In this document: positions 1-12,789 of the stretch, piece after piece
Numbering within the stretch: position 1 is the stretch's first letter
How the letters are laid out: the number at the start of each line of letters is the position of its first letter
From: Coriaria nepalensis
Taxonomy: Eukaryota > Streptophyta > Magnoliopsida > Cucurbitales > Coriariaceae
Direction of reading: 5' to 3'
Assembly (NCBI GenBank): GCA_027186245.1
Contig: CP114495.1
Coordinates: forward strand, 7,308,501 to 7,372,500
Length of the DNA: 64,000 nucleotides
The notes under the pieces: generated by a model
Database searches by the model: none
What the model was told of the DNA's origin: nothing
The model's input: the letters and a program-made list of their open reading frames with translations, nothing else
Translations under genes and position numbers: made by a program

Positions 1-1160
1 TGAATCTAAATTAGAATTATCAAACGAAACAATATCACCAATAAACATAAGATCCATCCAATTAATTAAAATTATCTTTCACTCTCTTTTAAATTTAATA
101 ACTGTAAAATAATCATAAACTTGATTATTTCTAACTTTTCTTACTTAATCATTAAGTACAACAAGCTCTTTATTTAAATTCTTTCCATTAAACAACTTAT
201 AATAAACTCTAATGAAAGCAATCAATCAAGAAAAATAAGTTAAATCAATAAACAAATGCATAAGCTAATTTCATTTATCTTAAGTTATACTCTATATATA
301 ATCAAATGAAAATATTTCATAATCATTGAAAATATCATGCTACTTTTCTTTAGGAAATTATGACAAAACGAATCAAAATTTTAAACTATCAGTCAAATTA
401 TTATCATCTCTTATCTCATTACGCACTTAAACAAATAATATAATAATTCATAACCAAGTATAGCATAACAAATTCAATAAAGAGATAAAATTAATTATAA
501 ATTAATTAACTAAAAATTATGTTTAGAATAATGAAATCAGCATTAACTAAATAAAAACTTATCTATAACAATTAAACCCTAAAAGAAAATAAGCAAAGAA
601 AAAGAATAGAATGGAGGAGATGGATAAGGATAACCTAAAACAATTACACCCTGAAGAAGCTTAATTTCTTCTTTCTTCTTCTCTCCCACTTCTACCGTCT
701 TGCCGCCGCTACTGCTCTGCTTTTGCTTTGATGTCGTCACATTTGTTGCTTTTTATTTTTTCCGTTCACCCCTTTTATATATGCACTCAATGTTTCTACC
801 TTTCCTTTTTTTTTTTTTTACGTCGACTTTTTTCTTCAGCAAATCCCTTCTTCAATTTCTATTTCCCAATTTTTCCTCTTTGTCGCCTCTATTTCACCGG
901 CTCACATTCATGGGCTAATCGCTTCTATCTTGATATTTGAGTGGATTCAGTCTTTGTTCGCTCCATCTATATTTGTCTCTCTGCGTAAATCTTGACCGTT
1001 CTTATATATTTAATAGTTAAAATACATGCCACGTCATAAGAAAAAAGACAAAACATAAGTTGGTTGAAATACTACTAATTTATGAGCCGTAATTGACCAT
1101 TTCTCTCTTCTATTTTCGTAACAGTTGCGACTCCCCTCTCTATCTCTTTTTCTCTTAATG
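1..1160. other. AT-rich intergenic DNA, no gene seen
   Basis: The first ~650 bases are AT-rich with no coding signal. Bases 660-1000 are pyrimidine-rich on the plus strand, and the open frames there consist mainly of Phe, Leu and Ser from poly-T runs, as expected from composition alone. A 5' leader of a minus-strand gene lying beyond the window is possible, but I see no protein evidence for it. Confidence 0.5.
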
Positions 1161-2165
1161 TTGATAAATAACGATGGTCATTCACACTTGATCTGAATCT
1201 GAAATATAAAGACTGCTATTCTATCTTAATATCTAAAATCTAGAGACCGGTATTCAATCGGAATCTAAAATTTGGAGACCGATATTCGATCTATAGTTCC
1301 AAGTTTGAAATCTAAAATCAATTCGAGTTCCCAGTCCAAACAGAGTTCTCAGTCCATACCAAGTTCTCGAGTTCATGACGTGTCGGTCTATCTTAGACCG
1401 AGATCACATAACGATCTATGATCGAAGGCTTGAAAGCGTCGAGCCTTAAGATGCAGAGACTGACATCTCACATGTCGGTCTGTGGTCGAAGGGTCGAAGG
1501 ATATCTCAGACTGACATCTCACATAATTTGTGTCCCTTCGAAGGGTTGAAGGCTTCGAGACCCTGAGATGCATGGACCGACGTCTCACATGTCGGTTTGT
1601 GGTTGACGGGTCGAAAGGCATCTCACATAAATTAGAGACAATGGGTTGATGGGTCAAAAGCCTCGAGGCCCGTAGATGCACAGACCAACATCTTACATGT
1701 CGATATGTGGTCGAAGTTTCTAAGGATATGTTAGACCAACGTCTCATATAATTCAAGTCTCTTCGAAGGGTCGAAGGATAGAAGTGTTGAAGGACATCTC
1801 ATATCGACATCTCACATAATTGGAGTCCCTTCTAAGGATCAAAGAATCAAAGGGTCCAAGGACATCTCAGACCGATGTCTCACATAATTCGAGTCCCTTC
1901 GAAGAGTCGAAGAGCATTTTAGAAGGGTTGAAGGTTCGAAAAGTATCTTAGAGTTAAATATGAGATACACAGATAGATTTCTCACATGTGGGTCTGAGAT
2001 GCAGACCGATATCTCATATGTCGGCGTGAGATGTAGACTGACATCTCACATGTCAGTTTGAAATGCAAACCCACATGTGATCTCGGTCTACAAACCAACA
2101 TGCCGACATATAATCTCTGAGAACTTAGGTATCTTTCTAAATTTTTTAGAAAAATCGGTCTACAC
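1160..2165. repeat. Degenerate minisatellite with ACATCTCACAT and TCGAAGGGTCGAAGG cores
   Basis: About 1 kb is built from degenerate alternating blocks. One block resembles GACCGACATCTCACAT(GTCGGT) and the other CCTTCGAAGGGTCGAAGG, recurring roughly every 100-120 bases. Several blocks are short inverted repeats, for example ACTGACAT-ctcac-ATGTCAGT near 2037-2057. The minus strand stays open for 122 codons (1388-1756) only because the repeat lacks stops. The translation is itself repetitive, so I do not call a gene. Related blocks recur near 51.7, 53.5 and 60.0 kb. Confidence 0.8.
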
Positions 2166-3480
2166 CAGGAACTTAGAGACATTATATTATATTAGATTTC
2201 AGTCTTTTGCACATCAACTTTCTTTAATTGCAACTAAATCTTCCGAATGTTTCTTTGCCCCATTTTGATGCTTTTCAACTTCTTTTTATCATTGTTTGAC
2301 CCAAGTTTCCTACAAAATAAAAAAGCTAATAAGAGTAAATAAGTAAAAAAATAATAATAATAAATTTATGAGGGAAAATAATATAAAAATTAATACTAAA
2401 TTAAATACTTATCAAAAAGTCGGGAATATAATGTATTTTTGGCTAAAAGTACATGACCACTTTCCCTCTTACGAGAATGACATGTTTTTCCTCTTACAGT
2501 CAATGAAGTGTCAATATAAACATGATAAATGTACTGACCTAACCCTCTTATAATGTAAGCACTTGTTTCTCATAAAGACAAACGGTCGATGGCTGTTCTA
2601 ATTTGTATTTGTCTACTATCATAAATAATGACTATTTCACATCCCCCCCAACTATAAATTCCACCCTCTCTTCATAATATTCATCCCCTTTCTTCATTCT
2701 TAATCTACAATAATATAATTATATACTTGTGATAATGAAATGTATTATTTTAAGATTTATTAAGGCAATGTATTATCTTATTGTTATATAATGTAATGTG
2801 TTATTCAATTAATAAATCATGTATAGTTTTCTTTATTACATAATTACAATAATTTCTTATAAATATATAATTAATTAAACCAAAAAAATGTGGTTGTCTT
2901 GTTCTTGAGCCCATGTATAAACTAGTTGGCCTTAGTTTTTAAGGTCGATGGTTGTCTTGTGTTTGGAATAAAACGAACGGATAAGGTCACCTTGTATTGG
3001 CATCCATAATAAAAATTAAAAAGTCATTTTGACTAAATAAAGATCAAAAATCAAAAATTATTTTGTAATGTCATTATTTTGTAATTAAAAATTATTAACG
3101 AGGCTTGTTTCTAGCTTTTGATGAAAAGTTTAAAGGGGTGGATCCTAATTCTAATAGTTCGATAGGGGTAAATTATAGGTATTTAGAAGTTTAAAGGGGT
3201 TTCTAAATACAAGTTTATAAATAGAATGAATGTAAGAATTAAAAGTTCATAGTAAACGGTTCAATGTATTGCTAGAACAAACATTATAATAAAATTAAAA
3301 TAAAATAAATAAGCACAGTTTTCCTTCTTCCATTCTCTTGGTCCCACTCCCCATTTATACTCTCTCAATCTATATTCTTCTTCTCTACACCAAGTTCAAA
3401 AAAAAAAAAGGAATAAACAAAAAGGTATAGCACATACCTAGTTTTTGTTTTCCATTAACCTTTAACTCATATCATATAAC
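2166..3480. other. AT-rich intergenic DNA downstream of CSLD
   Basis: Nothing gene-like is visible. The stretch is AT-rich with short open frames of unlikely composition. Its right end probably contains the 3'-UTR and polyadenylation region of the minus-strand CSLD gene that terminates at 3590. Confidence 0.5.
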
Positions 3481-3589
3481 TCTGTTGTCAGCAGAAAATT
3501 GTGATAATGTAATCTCTCTCATCTTCTCTGATCTTGTCCAGTCCGATCCAGTCCCATTTCTACCTTAACAAAAAGAATGAACCTAATTA

Positions 3590-6500
3590 TCAAGGGAATG
3601 AGAAAGAACCTCCTATTTGTGTGGAACCGGAAGGAGGGCTAATAGCAACCCAAAGTAGAGAAATCGTGATTGCAATAAGCCCGGACCATACAAAAACAAT
3701 GGTGGGTGTTCTTCCCCTTCTTCCCATCAAACCTTTAGCAAAGGGGTAGAGATGAGCCAAAACCCAGAAACTGAAGAAAACACCTCCAAGTAAACGGCTC
3801 CACTGTGGTATAGTACTGTATATAGTCCGGCTAAACCCAACTGCTATTGCAATCAAGTTCACAATCATGATCGTGATGGGTGGGATCATCAGAGATGTCC
3901 ATTTCACGACGTAGAGATCTGAAAATTCATCATCCACATCATCACCGCCTGATTTAGATGTCAGTGTGAAAGAGATTTCGATCCCCGCTACGACTTTTAA
4001 AAGCCCTTGAATAACAGCAGCAAGATGAGCACTAGTTCCTCCAATCAACCAAAACTGCTCATTTCTCCACCACTCTTCTAACTCAATCCCTGACCATTTA
4101 ATCTCAAGCACGGCAAGCATGCAAAGAGTGAGAGTGATGACTAGAAGGTATACAAGGAAAGTGACATTAAGTGTCTGGACAATGAACTGGCCGGAGAAAA
4201 GGGAAAGTGCAGGTAGAAAGCAGTAGACAATAAGAAATATGGAGGTGAATGGGTAAATTCCAACATTAAGGTAAGCTATTCTTTGCAAAAACTTCATTCT
4301 TGGACTGGCTAGGAGGGCATTGTTACGGGAGAAGAAAATCTCAACTGAGCCCGTGGCCCACCTGAGAACCTGATGGAGCCGATCAGTTAGATTAATTGGA
4401 GCAGTCCCACGGAAAGCATCGCGCTTGGTCACACAGTAAACTGATTTCCATCCTCTATTATGCATTCTATAACCCGTAACAACATCTTCAGTAACTGACC
4501 CGTAAATCCACCCTACCCTTTCGCCCCACTCCGTTTTATCCTCATACCAGCAGGAAATAACACTAATTGCTTCTGCTACAGTGGAGGCATCAAGAAGCTC
4601 ACGAGGAATAGTAAGCGCACCTGGTCTTCTGCCGTTTTTAACAGCTGGGTGGTCAGCTAAAGGTCGGCCTTGGAATTCAGCAACTGGGATAGAATCAATA
4701 AGGAAAGTGGAGTTTCCAAATCTTTTAGGGAATAAAGAGAGGTTCATTTCCTCATCATCTGAATCACCCATTCTAAGAGCACGATTCTCTTCAGGTGAAT
4801 TTGCAACTGAATTGTGTTTCTTGCGTTGACCAAAGCAGCAGCTACAGCAACCAGGGTGGTTCTCTTTTGCACGAGGTGGGTCAAACCCATACAGGGCGAC
4901 TCTACGAAAGAGACAACCGGTCCCGACATATACTGGGCCCTGAAGCCCATCAAGGGCCCGCATGTTAACGTCAAAGAAAACGGTATTGTGATTTGCATAT
5001 CGGTCCGAAGGGTCGATTCCTTCAAACCTCTGAGGGAACTGGACATAACAGAGGCGATCACCTCCACGATCCATCATGAAACACATTCCTTCTCTCATTG
5101 CTTGGGAGTTATAGATATAGTGGTCACAATCAAGGTTGAGGATGAAAGGACCATTGGACATGATAGCTGAGGCTCGGACCAAAGCGTTCATGGCACCAGC
5201 TTTCTTGTTGTGATCATAGCCTGGTCGTTTCTCTCTTGAAACGTAGACAAGCAAGGGGAGACGGATATCAACCTCAGAAACATCAATGAGCCTAGAATCA
5301 TCAGAACTTCCATGTAGTGGTTCATCACTTGGAGGTTTCAACATCACCTACATCAAATAAACAATTACGATTAAAAAAGTTCATAGTCATGCCATCCACA
5401 TTTACATCTAGGTATGATTCTGCAGGCCAAGTGAATTTCAATTAGATTTTGTACTTTTTTACAGGATTTAGCCCCAAGCTAGTATTTGAAAGGCCTCTTC
5501 AAATGCACCCTACTTGTTATTTCTTATTCCCTACCCCTCAAATTCTTTAAAAATTTTCAAATCTTCACAATTTTCCCACGCTGACCTAGTCACTTCTGAA
5601 TTTAGATAAACAGATATATGAAATTTCAAAATGGTCGTTATATATAAGACTTTGTGAATTTTACATGATGAAGGGGATGATGAGAATTGAAACAAAATAG
5701 AAAAGCACTCGAGGTAATTGAAAGATACGAGTAATTACAAATGATACCTGTATTATTCCAGCATGATCACCCTTAGAATGCTCAGCTGAAGGATGCAACC
5801 AAGTTCCTGGCCAGTGGGTTCCATCAGCCATCCATGTAGCCTTAGCTATTTTGACACTCTCCACTGGTTCGTCATCACTCCTGTTCTGTCTCTGAAGCTT
5901 CATGGCCTTGATTTCCTCTCGTGCATGGTAGGCATCTGACCTACGACGAATTGAGTCCGGCAGGCCATTTATCCTAACCTTGAACTCGTCATATTCACGT
6001 TTTATCCTTCTACGATCCTTGACAAAATCAGGCTTCACTTTGTTCTTGAATGGATCCCTCTTCAAACTGAAGTACGATTCAGGATTTCTGGGTTCAATAT
6101 CATGTTTACGGCAAAAGGGGACCCATATATTAGCAAAGCTTGCAGCTTCTGCCATGGCCTCAAAGGTCAGAAGTGCACCTCCATCATCAGAGACATAGCA
6201 AGCAAGCTTTTCAACCGGGTAATCAGCTGCCAGAATGGATAAGATAGTGTTTGCTGTGACAAGAGGTGGTTCTTTTTCTGGATCTGCTGTCGAAACAAAG
6301 ATATCAATGCCTGGAAGATCAGATTTTCCAGTTGGGTTACTAGGGCTCGGCATTTCAAACTTCTCTTTCAAAACATTGAGATCTGTGGCCCGATTTACTG
6401 GGCAGAGTTTGGGCAGTTGGTCAAGAAGCCAAGAAAAAGCAAACCATATCTCACAAACTATTGACATGCCCCAGAGCCAGTATGCATCTGTGTTTGGATG

Positions 6501-7960
6501 GCCAACTCTCCATGTCAAAAACAAAGCAAGAACAACCATCCGGATAAAAATTAGAAGCCTGTGAACAATGTCATTTTATTAAGTAGGAATTAGCAATATG
6601 AGAAAGAATAAAATGTAAATGGAAGATAGGTAAGTTACACAAAGCAGGAACAAAAGGATATCTTGAAAAATAAAATGATAGAAAAAGGAGAAAAAAAAAA
6701 TCACTATGAAATCTTTTTCTTAAAGAAAACTAGTTCACTGGTTTAGCAAATTAAAGTTGATAGAGAAAGAGAGGACATAAACCAGAAACTTGACAACCAA
6801 TTCCAGATCAATAGGTTCACCAGTAATTGGAAATCAGAAATCATGAATAGATAGAATATCCCAAATTTCAAGAAACAAGCAGCTAAATCTAAAAGGAAAC
6901 AAGAAAGTGAAGATGAATTAGCTAGTGTACTGGCCCTCGATTTGATTTTAAGCCTAATATCAGACTGGACAAAGGGCCATTCACTGTTTTAAACTGAGAA
7001 TTGTCTAACTGGCATATTAAAGCATGAAAGATCTAAAAGAGGAGAACCAAAGTGTTCTAAAAATTCAAGGCAACAAAGACCATACCTGTACGGACTCAAA
7101 ATAGCTGCAGGAATCTTCAATTTCCGTGTAAGTGGTCTCCAGGGTTTGTTCATGAACTCCATTGGTTCAACAACACTTTCATCATCTTTATCAGTTCCAA
7201 AATCCCCATCTTTAGGCCAAATAGCATTCCCATACCCATAAGTACCCCTCGTCTCAAATAGCCACCTATTATGATCAAACTCCCCCACTCCAGTTTGGCT
7301 CCTCATCAGCCCCGACTTGGTTGACTTCATCAAAGACAGCCTCCTCTCCATCTTTGACATTCCACCAGGTGGAGGAAGTGGAAGAGGCCGCCCATTTTCC
7401 ACTGTCAATTCATCCAAATCAGGGTTCTTATACAGCTCCTTACAGCCCGGACAAATTCCACCCCCTGTTTTCACAGCATCCACATAGCAATCTCTACATA
7501 TCTTGAAATCACACTCACAAGGGAGAATATCTAAACCACGCCCATCACTCATTACATTTGCATCACACCCAGGTACTGCACATGAAGACCCTTTTACCCC
7601 AGCCATTTGCGGATGATTTGCCTCGGTTTCAGTCACTTTGTCCATGAGATGAGCTCTAGTCACACTATTGAACCCACCTGTAAAGAGAGAACTTGATACA
7701 TATTGCTCTTCTACCTTCTGTGAAATTGATGGATCCATGGGTTGGTTATCAGGGGTAGGGGGTAAATGAACTGTATAGTTCATGAAATCACCACTTCCCA
7801 GTTCACTATCAAGATCATCCCTCGAGTAGCTGATATAGCGACCTGAGGAAGTTCTCCTGGCAAATGTAACAGTTGGTGGCAGTGGAGGCTTCGGTGCTTC
7901 AGACGCATCAGATGCATTAGACAGACTTGATCGGCTAGGCTTAAATGATTTTGAAGCCAT
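3590..7960 (-). CDS. CSLD3: Cellulose synthase-like protein D (CSLD2/CSLD3 type), complete, 3 exons
   Basis: Processive family-2 glycosyltransferase; CSLD proteins make beta-1,4-glucan-type cell-wall polysaccharide at the Golgi or plasma membrane, notably in tip-growing cells such as root hairs (family knowledge). Exons read from the minus strand are 7960-7086, 6558-5748 and 5347-3590, each with GT-AG borders and preserved frame; the sum is 1147 aa, normal for CSLD. An N-terminal C4C4 RING-like zinc finger has Cys at about 127, 132, 148, 150, 155, 158, 170 and 173. Two membrane helices lie near 296-345. The catalytic signature is complete: DD at 416-417, DCD at 635-637, TED at 848-850 and QVLRW at 888-892. 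About six more helices follow. The start is the Met of MASKSF; the upstream in-frame MCHG lies across the 5'-UTR splice border. CSLD3 is favoured over CSLD2 from the N-terminus by recollection only. Confidence 0.95.
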
Positions 7961-7985
7961 TTTTGAACCGTGACACAATAAGATC

Positions 7986-8600
7986 CTGCAATTGTTTTGC
8001 AGATCATCACCAAGATAATTCCTCAGAAAAAACTAACATTGAATTAACATTTACCAAAAAAAAAAAAAACCTGGATATTAAAGTTTCAAAATCATGACCA
8101 AGAGTTACAGTTAGAATTTATTTTCTGTCTAGTTACTCATAGATTAAGAACAAGAAAACAAAATGTTGGTTCACAGCATACTATGCATATAAGTTTAGAC
8201 ATGATTGAATTAAGCTGAGTACAGCAAATAAAACTAGAAAGTAGAGTAATTAACAAAAGCATAGAGCCATCATCAGACTTGGTATATCATCATCAGACTT
8301 GGTATATACCAAGTCAAAGTCTTACTTGGCATAAAAAGGAGACTAAATAAACGCGTTAGACCATCATTACATCTATCAGGATTCCTGTTTGGAACCACTC
8401 AGAAAGAGAAAATTCCACAAAAATATCATCTACTGCGATAAAATATCCATCTCAACAGAACAAATTGTTTTCCATCAACTTTCTCTACTTCCACGCGGTT
8501 TCTCGGCATCCAAACAAATCTCAAGCTAAACAACTATTTTTTTTTTTTTTTAAAAAACCATCTCGAACAAAATAAAAGATCAGAAAAATCCGAACCGTAC
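7986..8600 (-). other. 5'-UTR intron of CSLD
   Basis: On the minus strand a donor (AAAG|GTACGG, exon end 8601) and an acceptor (TTGCAG|GATC, exon resumes at 7985) bracket a 615-bp AT-rich stretch, leaving 25 bases of leader before the ATG at 7960. Leader introns are common in CSLD genes. The assignment rests on splice consensus and position, without transcript data. Confidence 0.6.
8269..8315. repeat. Tandem 20-mer ending in a perfect 20-bp palindrome
   Basis: Inside the CSLD leader intron the word CATCATCAGACTTGGTATAT occurs twice in succession. The second copy runs into GACTTGGTATATACCAAGTC (8296-8315), which is a perfect self-complementary 20-mer. No function is known to me. Confidence 0.85.
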
Positions 8601-9053
8601 CTTTACTCGAGAAAGTAAAAAAACAAAAAACAAAAATTCCAGTGATGAACTCGATCGCAGCAAGCTAGGTTGCTCGCTGCGGCCAAAAATGGTGGAAACG
8701 GATAGGGAATTCGAATTTCTCTGATGCGAAAGAAAGTAGCTATCGCTCCTCTGCAACTGACCTCAATTCAACACCATAAGGCACAAGATCATCCCCTCCT
8801 TGAAGAGAAGACACGAGATATAAAAAAAAAACCAAAAAATGGAGGGACTTAGTCGTGAGCAGGACTACCATGAAGCAGACGCAGCACTAATATACCACGA
8901 TTGGAGGGGGAGGTAAGGCCATTATTTTATTCAGAATGAAGGCTCTCTGCTCTGAAAACAAGAAAGAACGTGAGAGGAGAGAGAGCCAAATGGATTTTCA
9001 AATGGGGTAATGAGAATGCCGGCTACTCTTCACTTACTGGCTTCCATACCAGG

Positions 9054-9056
<3 letters not shown>

Positions 9057-9091
<35 letters not shown>

Positions 9092-9108
9092 GACTCTCTC
9101 TCTCTCTT
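9057..9108. repeat. (CT)n microsatellite upstream of CSLD
   Basis: Sixteen uninterrupted CT units (9057-9088) are followed by GTAGA and another CT run. On the CSLD coding strand this is a GA repeat about 1.1 kb upstream of the ATG and close to the probable 5' end of the leader. GA/CT tracts often sit near plant core promoters; that role here is inferred. Confidence 0.9.
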
Positions 9109-9159
9109 CTTTCTATTTCTTTTTTTTTAATTTTTTTCTCTGTTTGTCAAGTAAAAGAC

Positions 9160-11030
9160 GAAGTCTTTACCCACTTTTCATTGGGACAGAGATGTTAAGT
9201 TGACGTGGAAACTAATTAATTTATTTTTATTTTTATAGATATGAATTAAGGTAAAGAATATCATAAGTCTAAAAAAAATTAATTATATATCATATTTAGT
9301 ATTTTTCATAAAAATTTAAATTTATAATTTAATTTAAAATTTTTTTTAAAAAAAATCACTTATAATTTAAAATAAATATAAATAAATTTATTTATAATTT
9401 TAAAATATTAAAAGGTTTATTTATAATTATAAAATAAATCTAATAAAATATATTTATAATTTTAAAATATTAAAATTTATAATATTAATAAATCTAAAAA
9501 AGTAGGTAATAATTTGTCATATATTTAATTACCGTTGAGTGTAATTTTCAAATTAACATTTTTCTTTTCTTCTTAATTTAACAGCCAACTGCCAACCCTA
9601 ATGCTTAATAAGAAAACGCAATCTTTTAATTTAATTGAATAATAAGAAAAGCGCGGACGTGTCACCGTGTGCGTGTCACCGTGTTGATGACGTGTAAACG
9701 GTGAGTTGTTCTTGTGCTGTAATTTTTATTATTATTTCCATTAATACCTTCTTCGTTTCAATTAATTACGGTTTTGGCCCTTCTAATCGGAATGCTGAAA
9801 TAACAGAACACTATTGAATGTTTGTTTTAATACATCCTCAACTTTATAAAAATTAATACTTTAACATAAGATCTTTAAATTTTTTCAAATAAATCCTTCA
9901 AATTTATACTCAAAATATAATTTTAATCTCACATATTAATTTTTTCATAGACAGTGCCATACCACATCGAAAAACAGATTAGCGACGGACTTTACCCCGC
10001 AACTCTTTCCATAATAGATTTTTATAGACAATAATAAACAAGAACAATTAAATTATCATGTTCATTCCTCATAAAATAGAAAGCAACTTTGACCGATTAA
10101 TGAATAAGTATTAGTTATACTAATTAAGACGTCGGTGATTATGTATATCTACAAGATTAGTAATCACTAATCAAATCATTCCACATTTAATTTTATAAAC
10201 AATTTTATTAATTTGTTTGTTTTTTAATTAATTGAATTTTTATTTTGGGGAAATTTAATTAATTGAATTTAAAAGTATATTTTAACTCTTTTTTTTATTT
10301 ATTTATTGAATATATAATGTGAAATTATGAATTGTTATTATTTTTTTAATATTAGACTATTTAGATTTTGGACAACATTAATTAGTTTAAGGAGTCTTAA
10401 TTCTATTAATTACATATATGATTTGTATGAATCTGAGGATTATCAATACATTGACATTTGTATAGATATAATCTTTCTTTTAATAAAAATAAATAATACT
10501 AATTAGTGTCTAAATTAGAGACATTAGATATGTACAAAAACTATAAAACATGTTCATTAATTAAATATTAGATTTCATTCCTTCGTGTACATATTTGTAG
10601 ATCTCATTAGCAATTCTTTTGATTTAAATTACATCATCTTATACGTAAGCCAACAATTAAACATATATAATTTATTAATTGCTTAGTAAGAGCATTTATA
10701 TCCTTTTTTTTTTTTTAATATTTTTTAAATTTAGCTCAATTTTATCTATTATGGTACTTTACCTAATTATTTTATAGATAAATCTATATCCGATTATTTA
10801 TTCTATTCTTTTATATAGTAAATTCATTTTTTTAGTTTTTGTATAGTTTGATTTGTACAAATTTGTCCTTGTACAGTCTCCTTGCAACTTTTTAATTCGT
10901 GTGTAATTCAAATGAAACTTTTTGATCTATTCGATCATTATTTCTATTTTTTTGTTCTATTTTATTACCCAAATTTTAACTTTTTTACTTTTGAAAAAAT
11001 AAAAAAATTAATATTAAAAAATATATAACT
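9160..11030. other. AT-rich spacer, no gene seen
   Basis: Long A/T-rich DNA with no frame of coding character. Apart from the ACGTG cluster at 9657-9695, listed separately, I see only low-complexity sequence. Confidence 0.5.
9657..9695. promoter_or_regulatory. ACGTG/ABRE-like cluster in a direct repeat
   Basis: ACGTGTC (9657-9663) and ACGTGT (9690-9695) flank an exact 13-base direct repeat, CGTGTCACCGTGT, at 9658-9670 and 9672-9684. ACGTGTC is the core of abscisic-acid response elements bound by bZIP factors. The site is ~1.7 kb upstream of the CSLD start, within plausible promoter distance, but no target gene can be proven. Confidence 0.35.
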
Positions 11031-11039
11031 CGATCCGAT

Positions 11040-11440
11040 TTCTTAGAAAAAAAAAACTCATTAAAATGATCAGTCTTCTTTGCTAGAAATCAGATCGTTC
11101 AATATGATTTCTTAGTAAGGTATTCAAATTGAATCGGCTCAATTCTTCACAAAGAATTACCTGAGCTGATCAATTCAATCTTTCACAAAGAACAAGATCT
11201 GATCAATCTGGTTTTTCCTCACAAAGAGCTGGATCTAATTGAACCGAAAGAAAAGAAAATTGGATTACCATTAATGGAGGCTCTATTTTTCTCAATATTT
11301 TTTGGATTCAATTAGATTTAGCTCTTCGTGAGAAAAATAAGCTCGATCAGATCTTATTCTTCATGAAGGATTAGATCAATTCGATCAGATTCCTCATGAA
11401 AAATTAGACCAAATCAATTAGGAAAAAAAGAAATCAGACC
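11040..11440. repeat. Reiterated GATC-rich short motif
   Basis: Degenerate units of about 35-40 bases pair a GATCxGATT-type word with TTCxTCxx(G/A)AGAAAT. The same vocabulary fills the loop of the foldback element (37.49-37.75 kb) and part of the P450-2 intron (46.57-46.68 kb). This suggests a dispersed non-coding repeat family. Confidence 0.5.
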
Positions 11441-11479
11441 CAACATTTTGATCAATTTCTTTTATGTTAATATTGATTT

Positions 11480-11720
11480 TTTTATGTTTTTATTTAATTT
11501 TAGGGGAAAGAAGTTTCAATCAATCGTGTCATTACCATTCTTACTAAAGATCTTTTTTACAACCCACATTATGATATCCAACCAAGAAGTGGTTATTCCT
11601 GATATAAAGGCAAAGCTCACCACAAAATAGTTGGAGGTGTTTAGGTCTAGTTGTTTGATACACTTCCTTGATGTGGTTTTGGTTTTGGTTTAGTTAGTTT
11701 GAGAATTTTTCATTTTCGTG
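11480..11720 (+). pseudogene. Fragment of a DUF1985-type Mutator transposon gene, plus strand
   Basis: A short broken frame reads MISNQEVVIPDIKAKLTTK, then a stop, then LEVFRSSCLIHFLDV. It parallels the DUF1985 gene remnant at 54.8 kb (MISKQEVVIADVRKNLTP...QLESFR). DUF1985 proteins are characteristic passengers of plant Mutator-like elements that also carry Ulp1 proteases. The fragment has an internal stop and lacks the rest of the domain. A mirror copy lies on the other strand at 12.8-13.25 kb. Confidence 0.5.
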
Positions 11721-12429
11721 GACTTGTTGTAATGAATTATGGTTTGAAGAGATTTTTAGGGCAAGTGAAAGACTTGCCAACCAAGCATCCAAATTTGACA
11801 TCCAAGTATCTCATGCATATACATAGAAGCCTCCATTAGGAGGAAAAAGCATAACACAACCACCGCCGATCGACCAAACATCATTTTATCTCTCTTAGCT
11901 CAAAGTCTTGAAAGTAATCTTATGATGAATTATCTTATAGCTTAGTAGGCTTCCTGCTTGCGTGATTCATTAATCATTCTTGATGCTCAAACCTCAACTT
12001 GCCACACAACATTCATTATCATCTTTTTAATTCATCGTTCCATAGACTTAGTGTTCAAAAATATTGTAACCCGTTAGACACTCTATCCTATTTCTTTCGC
12101 CTTATAATTCAAGCCAAATCAATTTTCATTAGGAGTACATGTCTTTAATTTAATGAAATTATTTTAATTTATCTTTTCATTTAAATTAATGCACTTTGTA
12201 TTTATCTTGTCTTTAACTTACTTGCACTTTATTTTAGTGCACTTTATCTTTTTATCTTTAATTTATCCGTACTTTGTTTTATTATAATTTAAATTACCGT
12301 TCTTTCATTTTCAAAGTATCTTTACTTATGGCACACCCGTTACTTTACACTTTTTTTTTGGGATAGAACAATTTCGATTCGCAATGCTAATTACCCATTT
12401 GTAGAATTTGCACATCAACATGTTTAATA

Positions 12430-12760
12430 CAAGAGGTTCAGGGTTTAAGGTTTAAAATGAAAGATTTAAGTTTTAGGATTTAATATGAAAGGCTCAAAGT
12501 TTGAGAATTAGAGTTTAAGAAGAAAGATCTATGGTTTATGATTTAATATGAAAGGTTTAAGTTTTAGGGTTTATGATGAAATTTCTAAGCTTTAGGGTTT
12601 AGTATGAAAAGTTCAAGATTACAGATTTAGAGTTTAAGATAAAAAGTCTAGATTTAGGGTTTAAGGCTTAAGATAAAATATTTAAGATCTAGGGTTTAAT
12701 ATATAGAGTTTAGGGTTTAGTATCTAGGGTCTAAGATCTAGTATTTAAGGTATATGACTA
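12430..12760. repeat. Degenerate telomere-like (TTTAGGG) minisatellite
   Basis: About 330 bases are dominated by variants of TTTAGGGTTTA, AGGGTTTAAGG and ATATGAAAGGTTTAAG, in loose units of roughly 60-70 bases. It resembles an old interstitial telomere-like stretch but is not a clean (TTTAGGG)n array. It lies between the two inverted DUF1985 fragments. Confidence 0.6.
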
Positions 12761-12789
12761 AAAATATTCATAAAAAATTCTAAACCGGA

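Noticed and set aside
700..940. Two overlapping plus-strand frames of about 70 codons
   Set aside because: Composition is driven by poly-T and poly-pyrimidine DNA (Phe, Leu, Ser runs), with no splice or family support.
1388..1756. 122-codon minus-strand frame with recurring RHVRC words
   Set aside because: It translates the minisatellite and the peptide repeats follow the DNA repeat; no independent coding evidence.
4581..5170. Plus- and minus-strand frames overlapping CSLD exon 3
   Set aside because: Shadows in other frames of a well-supported glycosyltransferase exon.
12430..12760. True interstitial telomere array
   Set aside because: No run of consecutive TTTAGGG units; only degenerate AGGGTTTA words in longer loose units.
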